From the NCBI RefSeq assembly GCF_003096715.1, contig NZ_QEOL01000032.1, positions 1-64,000 on the forward strand: a stretch of 64,000 nt of DNA. Direction: 5' to 3'. The stretch comes from Paraburkholderia silvatlantica. Lineage in GTDB: Bacteria; Pseudomonadota; Gammaproteobacteria; Burkholderiales; Burkholderiaceae. Below, in pieces: positions 54,574 through 61,847 of this stretch; the first letter of the stretch is position 1, and each line of letters opens with the position of its first letter. The notes under the pieces were generated by a model that worked only from the letters and a program-made list of their open reading frames with translations, did not search any database and was not told the origin of the DNA. A program made the translations under genes and the position numbers.

Positions 54574-55788
54574 ATGTTCTGGGAGAAAAAACTCGCACAG
54601 TGGGTCGAAGAAGTGCGCAGCAAGGCCGACTTGCCCGCCCGCCTCGTGCTCTGGAGCGGGCAGCAATACGACTTCGGCCACTTCGCCGCGCCTGCCGTCA
54701 CGCTCAAGGTCAATAGCGCCTCGGCGCTGCCGCTTCTGCTTACGCCGAGCCTCGACAATCTCGGCGAGGCCTACGTGAAGGGCAAGATCGACATCGAAGG
54801 CAAGCTCGCCGACATCATCAACATCAGCTATTCGCTCGCGCGCAACACCGTCACGAGCGCCGGCAAGCTCGCACGCGTGCGCCGCTATTTCACGCATTCG
54901 AAGTCCACGGACAAGCGGGCCATCCAGTACCACTACGACGTCTCGAACGCGTTCTACAAGCTCTGGCTCGACGAGAACATGGTCTATTCGTGCGCCTACT
55001 TCGAAAACGGCGACGAAGACCTCGCCACCGCCCAGCTCAAGAAGATCGACCACATCCTCACGAAGATCCAGGTGAAGGAAGGCCAGACGCTGCTCGACAT
55101 CGGCTGCGGCTGGGGCGCGCTCGTGCTGCGCGCGGCGCAGAAGTTCGGCGCGCGCAGCGTGGGCGTGACGCTCTCGCAGAACCAGTTCGATCTCGCCACC
55201 GCCCGCGTGAAGGCGGCGGGCCTCGAAGACCGCATCGAGATCCGCCTGCAGGACTATCGCGACGTCCAGGGCCAGTTCGACCGCATCACGAGCGTGGGCA
55301 TGTTCGAGCACGTCGGGCGCAAGAATCTGCCGGGCTATTTCCGCAAGGTCCACGACCTGCTCGCCGACGACGGCGTCGCCATGAATCACGGCATCACTTC
55401 GTCGGACGCCGACTCGGGCGAAACGGCACTCGGCGGCGGCGAGTTCATCGACCGCTACGTGTTCCCCGACGGCGAGCTGCCGCACATCGGCCTCGCGCTC
55501 GAAGCGGCGCAGCGCGGCGGCCTCGAAGCGGTTGACGTGGAAAGCCTGCGCCGTCACTATGCGCACACGCTCGATTTGTGGGCGGAGAATTTCGAGGCGC
55601 GCGCCGAGGAAGCAAAACAGCTCGTCGACGACGAGAAGTTCCGCATCTGGCGCGTTTATCTGGCAGGTTGCGCGTACGCGTTCGAGCACGACGATGTGTC
55701 GATCTTCCAGATCGTGTGCCGCAAGGCCGGCCGCAGCGCGACCACGCTGCCGTGGTCGCGCCGGTATATGTACGGGAAGCCGCTCTGA
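54574..55788 (+). CDS. cfa: Cyclopropane-fatty-acyl-phospholipid synthase
   Basis: 404 residues. It adds a methylene from S-adenosylmethionine to unsaturated phospholipid acyl chains, commonly in stationary phase. After the N-terminal lipid-binding part, IQYHYDVSNAFYKLWLDENMVYSCAY-type segments precede the SAM motif LLDIGCGWGALVLRAA (about residues 173-188). ITSVGMFEHVGRKN and the C-terminal RIWRVYLAGCAYAFEHDD segment follow. A CGGAGAG site precedes the ATG. It is probably monocistronic, although the DUF72 gene starts 119 bases downstream. Confidence 0.93.
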   Translation: MFWEKKLAQWVEEVRSKADLPARLVLWSGQQYDFGHFAAPAVTLKVNSASALPLLLTPSLDNLGEAYVKGKIDIEGKLADIINISYSLARNTVTSAGKLARVRRYFTHSKSTDKRAIQYHYDVSNAFYKLWLDENMVYSCAYFENGDEDLATAQLKKIDHILTKIQVKEGQTLLDIGCGWGALVLRAAQKFGARSVGVTLSQNQFDLATARVKAAGLEDRIEIRLQDYRDVQGQFDRITSVGMFEHVGRKNLPGYFRKVHDLLADDGVAMNHGITSSDADSGETALGGGEFIDRYVFPDGELPHIGLALEAAQRGGLEAVDVESLRRHYAHTLDLWAENFEARAEEAKQLVDDEKFRIWRVYLAGCAYAFEHDDVSIFQIVCRKAGRSATTLPWSRRYMYGKPL

Positions 55789-55907
55789 CGCAGGCGGCGG
55801 CGCGGTTCGCCGCGCCGCCGGCGTATCGACTGTTCGCGCAGTTGCGCCCGGCCCAGGCGGCTTCGCCCCACGACCGCCACCACAACACAACTGCGCGATG
55901 CCACTGC

Positions 55908-57374
55908 ATGAACGAACGCGACGACGGCCACGACCTGTTTGGCGACATGAGGCCGGGGTCGGGCAACGACCCCGGCGCCGACACCACCCCGCCGAGCGCA
56001 CGCCCGGCTGCGCGCCGCAACGCGCCGAAAGCCGAAGCCCGCGCCGAGCCGCAGCCTGACCTGTTCGGCTTCGCGGCGCCGGTGCCAACGCCAGTGACGA
56101 AGCCCGCCACTCAATCCGCGGCCCAGCTCCACGCTCGCCCCGCTCGCGCCACTCATGACGACGCCGCCGATGTGGATGCGCGCGACGAAGGCACGCCGCG
56201 CCCCGAAACGCCGAAGAAGCCCGCATCCGGCACCGTCGCCCCGAAACGGCGCGGCCGCGGCGTGCTGCCCGCGGTGGCGGCGCAAGACACGCTCGACGTC
56301 GCCGCCGCGCTGCCCGCGAGCGTACGCCTTGGCACCTCGTCGTGGTCGTTTCCGGGCTGGCGCGGCATCGTCTACGGCGAGGACTACAGCCAGTCCAGGC
56401 TTGCCCGCGACGGCCTCTCGGCCTACGGCGCGCATCCGCTGCTGCGCTCGGTGAGCATCGACCGCTCGTTCTACGCGCCGCTCACCGTCACCGACTACCT
56501 GCGCTACGCGCAGCAGGTGCCGGACCACTTCCGCTTCATCGTGAAAGCGCCGGCGCTCGTCACCGATGCCAGTGTGCGCGGCGAGCGTGGTGAGCCCGTT
56601 TCCGCAAACCCCTGCTTTCTCAACGCGGAGCTGGCCGCGCGCGAATTCGTCGAGCCGTGCCTCGCGGGCCTCGGCGGCAAGGCCGGCGCGCTCGTGTTCC
56701 AGTTCCCGCCGCTGCCCGATCAACTGCTGGCCGACCCGGCGGCGTTCGTCGAGCGGCTAGCCGCCTTCCTCGCCGCACTGCCGCCACTGCCCCAATCGGC
56801 CGAGTCTGCCGCAGCCGGCGACGGCCCCTGCTACGCCGTCGAGATCCGCGACGCGATCCTGCTCACGCCGCGCTTCGTTCGCACGCTGCGCGCCGCGGGC
56901 GTGCGCTACTGCGTGGGCCTGCACGCCCGCATGCCGGACCCGCTGCGCCAGGCCGCCGCGCTCGCGCTGATGGACGGCGAAACCCCGGCCGGCCCGCTGA
57001 TCGTGCGCTGGAGCCTGCATAGCGGCTTCAAGTACGAGCAAGCGAAGGCGCGCTACGAGCCGTTCAACAAGCTGGTGGACGAAGACCCGCATACGCGCGT
57101 CACGCTCGCGGAACTGGCTGCGCGCTACGCGATGGCGGGCCAGCCCGTGCTGATCACGACCAACAACAAGGCGGAGGGATCGGCACCGCTCACCTGCGCG
57201 AAGCTTGCGCGGGCGATTGCGGACGAGATGGAACGCCTGCGCGGGGAAACGGCGCTGGACCCCGCGCGCGACGCGACGCCGGACGAAACGCCGCCCGGCG
57301 CGCAAGAAGAAGAACAAAACGAAGACCGACGCGCGAAGCGGGATCGAAACCCGGATATCGATCCCGCCTGCTGA
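55908..57374 (+). CDS. DUF72-domain protein with long disordered N-terminus
   Basis: 488 residues. The DUF72 TIM-barrel domain occupies about residues 138-440 (VRLGTSSWSFPGWRGIVYG at its start, YAQQVPDHFRFIVKAPALVT and a NNKAEGSAP ending). The first about 135 residues are Pro/Ala/Arg-rich and presumably unstructured, and the last about 40 are charged and low-complexity. DUF72 proteins have no settled biochemical function. The ATG at 55908 is the best available start, but the N-terminal extension makes a later start possible. It ends four bases before the msrA stop, convergently. Confidence 0.82.
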   Translation: MNERDDGHDLFGDMRPGSGNDPGADTTPPSARPAARRNAPKAEARAEPQPDLFGFAAPVPTPVTKPATQSAAQLHARPARATHDDAADVDARDEGTPRPETPKKPASGTVAPKRRGRGVLPAVAAQDTLDVAAALPASVRLGTSSWSFPGWRGIVYGEDYSQSRLARDGLSAYGAHPLLRSVSIDRSFYAPLTVTDYLRYAQQVPDHFRFIVKAPALVTDASVRGERGEPVSANPCFLNAELAAREFVEPCLAGLGGKAGALVFQFPPLPDQLLADPAAFVERLAAFLAALPPLPQSAESAAAGDGPCYAVEIRDAILLTPRFVRTLRAAGVRYCVGLHARMPDPLRQAAALALMDGETPAGPLIVRWSLHSGFKYEQAKARYEPFNKLVDEDPHTRVTLAELAARYAMAGQPVLITTNNKAEGSAPLTCAKLARAIADEMERLRGETALDPARDATPDETPPGAQEEEQNEDRRAKRDRNPDIDPAC

Positions 57375-57377
57375 CGC

Positions 57378-57938
57378 CTATTCGGCCTTGAGCCGGTGCG
57401 CGAACTTCTGGCGGAACTTCGCGACCTTCGGCGCAACCACGAACGAGCAATAGCCCTGATCCGGATGCTGCGCGAAGTAGTTCTGGTGATACGCCTCGGC
57501 GGGGAAATAGTTGCCGTCGAGCGGCAGCACCTGGGTGACGATCCTGCCGTCGTACACGCCTTCTGCGGCCAGTTCGCGAATCGCCTGCTCGGCCGTCTCG
57601 CGCTGCGCCCCGGAGTGCGTGAAGATCACCGAGCGGTACTGCGTGCCCACGTCGTTGCCCTGGCGGTTCAGCTGCGTGGGATCGTGAATCGCGAAGAAGA
57701 TGTCGAGAATCTCGCGATACGTGATCCTGGCGGGATCGAAGTCCACCTTCACGACCTCGGCGTGGCCGGTGTCGCCGTCGCAGACCTGCTCGTAACCCGG
57801 GTTCGCCACGTGGCCGCCCGCGTAGCCCGACTCCACCGCACTCACCCCCTCCACGCGCAGATACACGGCCTCCAGGCACCAGAAACATCCGCCGCCAAGG
57901 GTGGCCACTTCTAACGCGCTATGTACTTGATTTTCCAT
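57378..57938 (-). CDS. msrA: Peptide methionine-S-sulfoxide reductase MsrA
   Basis: 186 residues. It repairs the S-epimer of methionine sulfoxide using thioredoxin. The catalytic GGCFWCLEA motif is at residues 16-24 (Cys18). The conserved ESGYAGGHVANPGYEQVC and GHAEVVKVDFDP follow, and a Cys-containing tail (DQGYCSFVV) provides a resolving Cys. It is the last host gene before base composition falls; its leader lies at the junction with the foreign element, so its promoter may have been altered. Confidence 0.95.
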   Translation of the reverse strand: MENQVHSALEVATLGGGCFWCLEAVYLRVEGVSAVESGYAGGHVANPGYEQVCDGDTGHAEVVKVDFDPARITYREILDIFFAIHDPTQLNRQGNDVGTQYRSVIFTHSGAQRETAEQAIRELAAEGVYDGRIVTQVLPLDGNYFPAEAYHQNYFAQHPDQGYCSFVVAPKVAKFRQKFAHRLKAE

Positions 57939-57972
57939 GATTTTGCCTCTCAGGTTGCTTCCAGGTTTTCCA

Positions 57973-57990
57973 CAAAATCCGCCGATTTTG
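57973..57990. other. Candidate left attachment core: CAAAATC-CGCC-GATTTTG
   Basis: A perfect seven-bp inverted repeat with a four-base spacer, 65 bases before the integrase gene and at the GC switch. This is the form of a tyrosine-recombinase core site. It cannot be proven without the right end. Confidence 0.4.
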
Positions 57991-58054
57991 GGGTAAAATT
58001 CTACAAAAATTCGACCAACGCCCCACACCTCACACGCTTGGAGGCAACCCCAAC

Positions 58055-59359
58055 ATGGCTACTCTACCCCGTGGAATTAGGGTCATCCAGTGGAAAAACA
58101 AGGATGGCTCAAAGTCGCTCAGGTATCGCATTAGACAAGAACGTAAAAATAAAGATGGCATTCTTGAGATTACAGACAAGTCTTTTGATACGCTCTCAGA
58201 AGCAGAAGAATTTCTTAAGCTCTCAAAAACTGTTAGGGGCAGAGAGCTTATCTATTCTAAAACAGAAGAAGAATTGAGGCGCAAGGATGAAATTAGTGCA
58301 TTCCTTGCAGAACCCCCTCTATCTGTTTATGTAGATAGATACGTCAAAAAATTCATTGATACAAAAGACCAATCAAATTATACCAAGCGCCGCAACGTTT
58401 ATACCTTAAAAAATTTCTACAAAACAATCTGCAAAACAAAGATTGAGTATCGACATAAATTGAAGCACGGCGGTTTCACGGGCGTTCTTGGCATGATTGT
58501 CGATAATCCAAAAAAAGAACTCGGACAGTTCAAAATATCAGAGATTGGCATTCCTGAGATTAATGATTACATCAGAACCCGCCTTGCCCACACCACATCA
58601 AAAGGCACACCCCTTAAAAAAAGCAGCGTTGCCCGTGAAGTTTCGCTTTTTTCAGTATTCTTTAAAGAGCTTGCGAGTGGCGAGTTTGGCTCAGAGCATC
58701 AGGGAATTGATAATCCTGCATTGAAATACAATAAGAAGCTTCTTGCAAATGCCAATATTAAGCGAAAATTTGTCTTGACTTCAGAGATGGAGAAAACGCT
58801 TTTTGATGAACTCGCAAAAACAAAAAATCCTGAGCTACTTGCTATCTGCAAACTTTCTCTATATACCGCTATGCGCAGAAGTGAGATTATTTATCTCACA
58901 TGGGAACAAGTCGATTTTGAAAGTGCTCAAATTCATTTGACACACACAAAGAGCAACCGCCCTCGCGATGTTTATATCTTGCCAGAAGTCGCAGAACTTC
59001 TGCAGGCTATTCCAAAACGCAAAGATGATCCTAAGGTATTCAAAACACCTTTGAGCGGATTTGAGGGGACGTTCTCAAAATTAAAAGCTCGCATCGGACT
59101 TAAAGCAGTGCGTTTTCATGATTTGCGCAGACAAGCAATACGCAACATGATTTTGAAACTGGCAGGGGCTACAGGAAACGCCAATAATTCCGTTATCATT
59201 GCTCAATTGCTTGGAATGAACAGCCCGAAAAAGCTTGAGGAAAATCACATTAACCCACTTTTAGATAATGTGAATAATGGTATTTCCACACAACAGCAAG
59301 CACTAAAACACATTGGTCATTTCTCGTCAGATGAAACCGCAGGCTATTTTAATATTTAG
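58055..59359 (+). CDS. int: Phage-type tyrosine recombinase (integrase) of the island
   Basis: 434 residues. An N-terminal DNA-arm/SAM-like region (about 1-235) is followed by the catalytic domain with the full set Arg274 (TAMRRSE), Lys299 (HTKSN), His355 and Arg358 (FHDLRRQ), His422 (HIGHFSS) and Tyr431, nine residues after His422 as in Xer/lambda recombinases. It lies at the very end of the element, transcribed inward, the usual position for an integrase. A TTGGAGGCAA site precedes the ATG. Codon usage is entirely unlike the host genes. Confidence 0.92.
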   Translation: MATLPRGIRVIQWKNKDGSKSLRYRIRQERKNKDGILEITDKSFDTLSEAEEFLKLSKTVRGRELIYSKTEEELRRKDEISAFLAEPPLSVYVDRYVKKFIDTKDQSNYTKRRNVYTLKNFYKTICKTKIEYRHKLKHGGFTGVLGMIVDNPKKELGQFKISEIGIPEINDYIRTRLAHTTSKGTPLKKSSVAREVSLFSVFFKELASGEFGSEHQGIDNPALKYNKKLLANANIKRKFVLTSEMEKTLFDELAKTKNPELLAICKLSLYTAMRRSEIIYLTWEQVDFESAQIHLTHTKSNRPRDVYILPEVAELLQAIPKRKDDPKVFKTPLSGFEGTFSKLKARIGLKAVRFHDLRRQAIRNMILKLAGATGNANNSVIIAQLLGMNSPKKLEENHINPLLDNVNNGISTQQQALKHIGHFSSDETAGYFNI

Positions 59360-59424
59360 CGTAGCAAGTAGCCCGTAGGGAAAAAGCAAGCTCGCCTTGC
59401 TTCCCACCCCCGCTTTTATTCATA

Positions 59425-59510
59425 TTGTGGATATGTTTGCTATGCAAACACCGTATGGATAAGCTATTGACAAACAAGTTTGCCAACAACTTACCCACAC
59501 TTACCCACAA
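59425..59510. repeat. Repeat cluster: DnaA-box-like 9-mers and a 7-bp inverted repeat
   Basis: In the 344-bp gap after int (59360-59703) there is TTGTGGATAT (59425-59434), then a perfect inverted repeat TGTTTGC/GCAAACA with a three-base loop (59434-59450). Two direct copies of TTACCCACA follow at 59491 and 59501, exactly ten bases apart. These resemble DnaA boxes (TTATCCACA) with one mismatch and sit on one DNA face. Possible replication, recombination-directionality or operator role; unproven. Confidence 0.5.
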
Positions 59511-59635
59511 CGGCACCAGTATGCAGAGGCTTTTTCTTATCAATTAATATTAAAGTTTCCCAATCAAAAGCCGATAATAAAAGCAACAACATTGGACCCA
59601 TCTATCATCAAAGCTTTTCTTATATGCACATTTTT

Positions 59636-59665
59636 TTGCTACAGACAACACTTTTTTGATATACT
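59636..59665 (+). promoter_or_regulatory. Sigma-70 promoter of the H-NS-like gene
   Basis: -35 TTGCTA (59636-59641), 18-base spacer, -10 TATACT (59660-59665), in AT-rich DNA, giving a leader of about 30 bases. Confidence 0.65.
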
Positions 59666-59703
59666 GCCTTTGTTGTTCAACCAAACTCACATCGGGGTTC
59701 AAA

Positions 59704-60105
59704 ATGGCAGACACTCAAAAAGAAATTGCAGAGCTTCTTAGCAAAGTTGGCTCGGGCAAGGCAACTGCAACAGATAAGATTAAACTCGCAGAACTTCTTA
59801 ACACCTCTGCACAAGAAGAAGCAAAAGAAGAGTTCAATCAAAAAATCGTTAAAGTTAAAGAGTTCATCGAAAAGCAAGGGCTTACTTTTCAAGAAGTTGC
59901 AGATGCGATTAAAGGACCCCCCGCCCTCATTTTCCAATGGGTTGATGATGCAGGAAAAGAACACAATCGCTATGAAGGCGAAAAAGGAAAATTTCCAATC
60001 TGGGTCGAGGATTTGAAAAAATCACTTACCAAGGAAAAAGCCCTCAGTTTTGCAAAGAATGATAAAGGTCGCACCTTTGTCGAGAACGTTTATAAGCCGA
60101 AGTAA
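59704..60105 (+). CDS. H-NS-like nucleoid protein carried by the island
   Basis: 133 residues. An N-terminal charged coiled-coil-like region (about 1-70, for example FNQKIVKVKEFIEKQGLTFQ) is followed by a C-terminal domain. The domain has FQWVDDAGKEHNRYEGEKGKFPIWV (about 77-101, not continuous in function): the spacing matches the H-NS core Y-x-G-x-G-x-x-P-x-W, but the AT-hook-like QGR/RGR loop reads GEKGK. It probably binds AT-rich DNA and silences the element's genes. A further about 30 residues (SLTKEKALSFAKNDKGR...) extend beyond the usual H-NS end. It has its own promoter and terminator. Confidence 0.65.
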   Translation: MADTQKEIAELLSKVGSGKATATDKIKLAELLNTSAQEEAKEEFNQKIVKVKEFIEKQGLTFQEVADAIKGPPALIFQWVDDAGKEHNRYEGEKGKFPIWVEDLKKSLTKEKALSFAKNDKGRTFVENVYKPK

Positions 60106-60123
60106 TAATATGCACCAAAAGAC

Positions 60124-60150
60124 AAGCCCCCAATGTTGGGGGCTTTTTTT
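60124..60150. terminator. Strong intrinsic terminator after the H-NS-like gene
   Basis: A perfect ten-bp stem AAGCCCCCAA / TTGGGGGCTT with a two-base TG between the arms, and a seven-T run on the plus strand. It also lies at the end of the opposing minus-strand operon. Confidence 0.9.
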
Positions 60151-60463
60151 ATTTCAGCTTCATTTTAGTAGTGATTGCACTCTTTTCTGATAGTGCGAGC
60201 GGCTTATCTTCCTCAAGCTGCTGAGATAATTTATTCACATCAACAGGGTAAAACTCAGCTACGCGAAACGCTAACGTATTAGCAAGGAACTTTCTTTTAT
60301 CATCCTCAGACGCCTCAGCCAACTCTACAGCAGAGTGCTTTTTACTATCAAAATGACTTATAGATAAGTCCGATATCGTTGCTCTTTTCTCAGCGACCTC
60401 TTTAATATCATCTTTACTCATTGATGATATTTTACTTACTAACCCATCAAAAAATCCCGCCAT
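60149..60463 (-). CDS. Unknown island protein, second gene of a coupled pair
   Basis: 104 residues, soluble and charged. It starts MAGFFDGLVSKISSMSKDDI; no signal, membrane span or known motif is seen. It resembles an alpha-helical small protein. Its ATG is one base after the stop of the upstream gene (TAGGATG), so it is translationally coupled. It is in the -1 frame relative to that gene across a G7 tract, so slippage could produce a fusion. Function unknown. Confidence 0.7.
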   Translation of the reverse strand: MAGFFDGLVSKISSMSKDDIKEVAEKRATISDLSISHFDSKKHSAVELAEASEDDKRKFLANTLAFRVAEFYPVDVNKLSQQLEEDKPLALSEKSAITTKMKLK

Positions 60464-60464
60464 C

Positions 60465-61028
60465 CTACACCCCCCCGTTTTCTTTTTTCCATTCCAGCAT
60501 GATACCGTCAAGCGTCTTGCTGTCTTTATATTTATTAAAATGCGCCTGCAATTGAGCAGTTAATTCACTGTTCGGATAGCTGCCTTTTAACTCTCTGTAG
60601 TATTTCAAAAAGTCCCCAAGCTTGGGTTCAGAGCTACTTTCTTGCTCATCAATCTTGCTCATGATGGACACTTGAGGAACTTCCGACTTACTTACAATCA
60701 ACAACGGATTAACATAGGGTCCAAGCTCTCTTTCAAGTAAAAGCACCTCTTCCTTTATATCTGCCTCACTGAAAAGCCCCTGAGCTTGCCAGCTTGAGAG
60801 TTTACGAGATAACGCATTGTTATCAATACGTTCAGCTACAGGGACGTGTGAAAGATACTTCTGATAAAGCACTTCCATTGCATCACGCAACACCCATCCA
60901 TACTTTTTTAATGCCTTCAACCTCACGGCAAACGGCTTAAACTCGTCCCCTGGCTTCACTGTTCGCTCGATTACACGCTTACGTCTAACGGGTTCAAACT
61001 CTTTTAATACTGCATAAAAGTCATCCAT
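60465..61028 (-). CDS. Unknown island protein, first gene of a coupled pair
   Basis: 187 residues, soluble. The N-terminus is basic (EPVRRKRVIERTVKPGDEFK, then KALKKYGWVLRDAMEVLYQKYL), possibly a helical DNA- or protein-binding segment. The C-terminal half has acidic and Gln-rich helices (LGDFLKYYRELKGSYPNSEL). No family is recognised. An AGGAGAT site lies five bases before the ATG. It ends in a G7 tract coding GGV-stop. It points away from the mobilization operon, with an oriT-like region between; an accessory regulator is conceivable but unsupported. Confidence 0.72.
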   Translation of the reverse strand: MDDFYAVLKEFEPVRRKRVIERTVKPGDEFKPFAVRLKALKKYGWVLRDAMEVLYQKYLSHVPVAERIDNNALSRKLSSWQAQGLFSEADIKEEVLLLERELGPYVNPLLIVSKSEVPQVSIMSKIDEQESSSEPKLGDFLKYYRELKGSYPNSELTAQLQAHFNKYKDSKTLDGIMLEWKKENGGV

Positions 61029-61221
61029 TTTTATCTCCTATTGTAGTTATATCTTTAATCTTATCTACTCTTTTTCAGTTGTCAAATTACTACCAACTAA
61101 CTACCAGACCACTACGGCCCAACTTACGTTTAATTTGACTTTCTATAAAAAGCTGAAAAGATAAGAGAAGAGCAAGCCTCGCCCTATGCTATCCACTTCG
61201 TGAATATCAATCGGGAGCTTG

Positions 61222-61264
61222 CAAGGGGTTGCCCCTTGACCCCTAAAAACGCGGGATATCCCGC
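61222..61264. other. oriT-like region (hairpin plus 14-bp palindrome)
   Basis: CAAGGGG-TTG-CCCCTTG (61222-61238), then GACCCCTAAAAAC, then the perfect palindrome GCGGGATATCCCGC (61251-61264), between divergent operons and directly before the mobilization genes. Hairpins beside a non-symmetric strip next to mobC/relaxase are typical of oriT. The remaining gap 61029-61297 shows no gene. The nic position is not assigned. Confidence 0.6.
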
Positions 61265-61297
61265 ACCCTTATAACAATAAAAAAGGAGATTGCAGAA

Positions 61298-61525
61298 ATG
61301 ATTAAAATATTAATTCACCACTTGATGACCATCAAAGCTCGCTCAATTTACCTTGAGCTTATGAGCAAGGATGCTTCCCGTGAAAATTTCAAGAGCGCTT
61401 TTGATGAAGCGAAATTTTACGGGACCTTAGTTCAAGCCATGTTCTTAGGGTTCTTATTAAATCCAGAGTTTTTAGAACACTACAAAGAAATAAACTTATG
61501 GGAGCTCGACAATGGAGAGGATTAA
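61298..61525 (+). CDS. Small hypothetical protein, first gene of the mobilization operon
   Basis: 75 residues beginning MIKILIHHLMTIKARSIYLE, with a hydrophobic segment near 44-58 (FYGTLVQAMFLGFLL-like). It has an AAGGAG site about ten bases before the ATG. Its end overlaps the MobC start by 14 bases, so it belongs to the mobilization operon. No family recognised. Confidence 0.65.
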   Translation: MIKILIHHLMTIKARSIYLELMSKDASRENFKSAFDEAKFYGTLVQAMFLGFLLNPEFLEHYKEINLWELDNGED

Positions 61526-61847
61526 TCGCACGCGCCCACATCAAACAAATATCAGATTAAATGATGAGGAACGCGATTATTTCGATGCACTCGCAAACGA
61601 ACTTAATTTGCCAGATAGAGCAAGCCTCTTAAAGAAACTTGCATCAGGTAAATCTGTTTTTATTCCAATTCTTACTCGCGCACTGTTTTTATTAAACAAC
61701 CAAACAAATAATATCAATCAAATTGCGCGACGAGCAAATAGCAACACATCAGTTGATGAACTTATTCTTAAAGAATTGTATTTGTGCCATCAAGATAGCT
61801 CAGAAATTGCAAATCTCATTATGGAGGTTTTGAATGATAATAAGTAA
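61512..61847 (+). CDS. mobC: MobC-like relaxosome accessory protein
   Basis: 111 residues. The N-terminus RPHQTNIRLNDEERDYFDAL suggests a ribbon-helix-helix type DNA-binding start, and the C-half has the MobC hallmark NNQTNNINQIARRANSN (about residues 64-80). MobC proteins bind oriT and help the relaxase to open the duplex. It overlaps the relaxase gene by 14 bases, a coupled pair. Confidence 0.82.
   Translation: MERINRTRPHQTNIRLNDEERDYFDALANELNLPDRASLLKKLASGKSVFIPILTRALFLLNNQTNNINQIARRANSNTSVDELILKELYLCHQDSSEIANLIMEVLNDNK

Noticed and set aside
57939..58060. tRNA gene as integration target.
   Set aside because: No cloverleaf-like sequence is present near the junction.
60149..61028. Toxin-antitoxin pair.
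   Set aside because: The coupled layout fits, but neither protein (187 and 104 residues) shows a toxin or antitoxin motif that I can recognise, and the larger gene first is not diagnostic.
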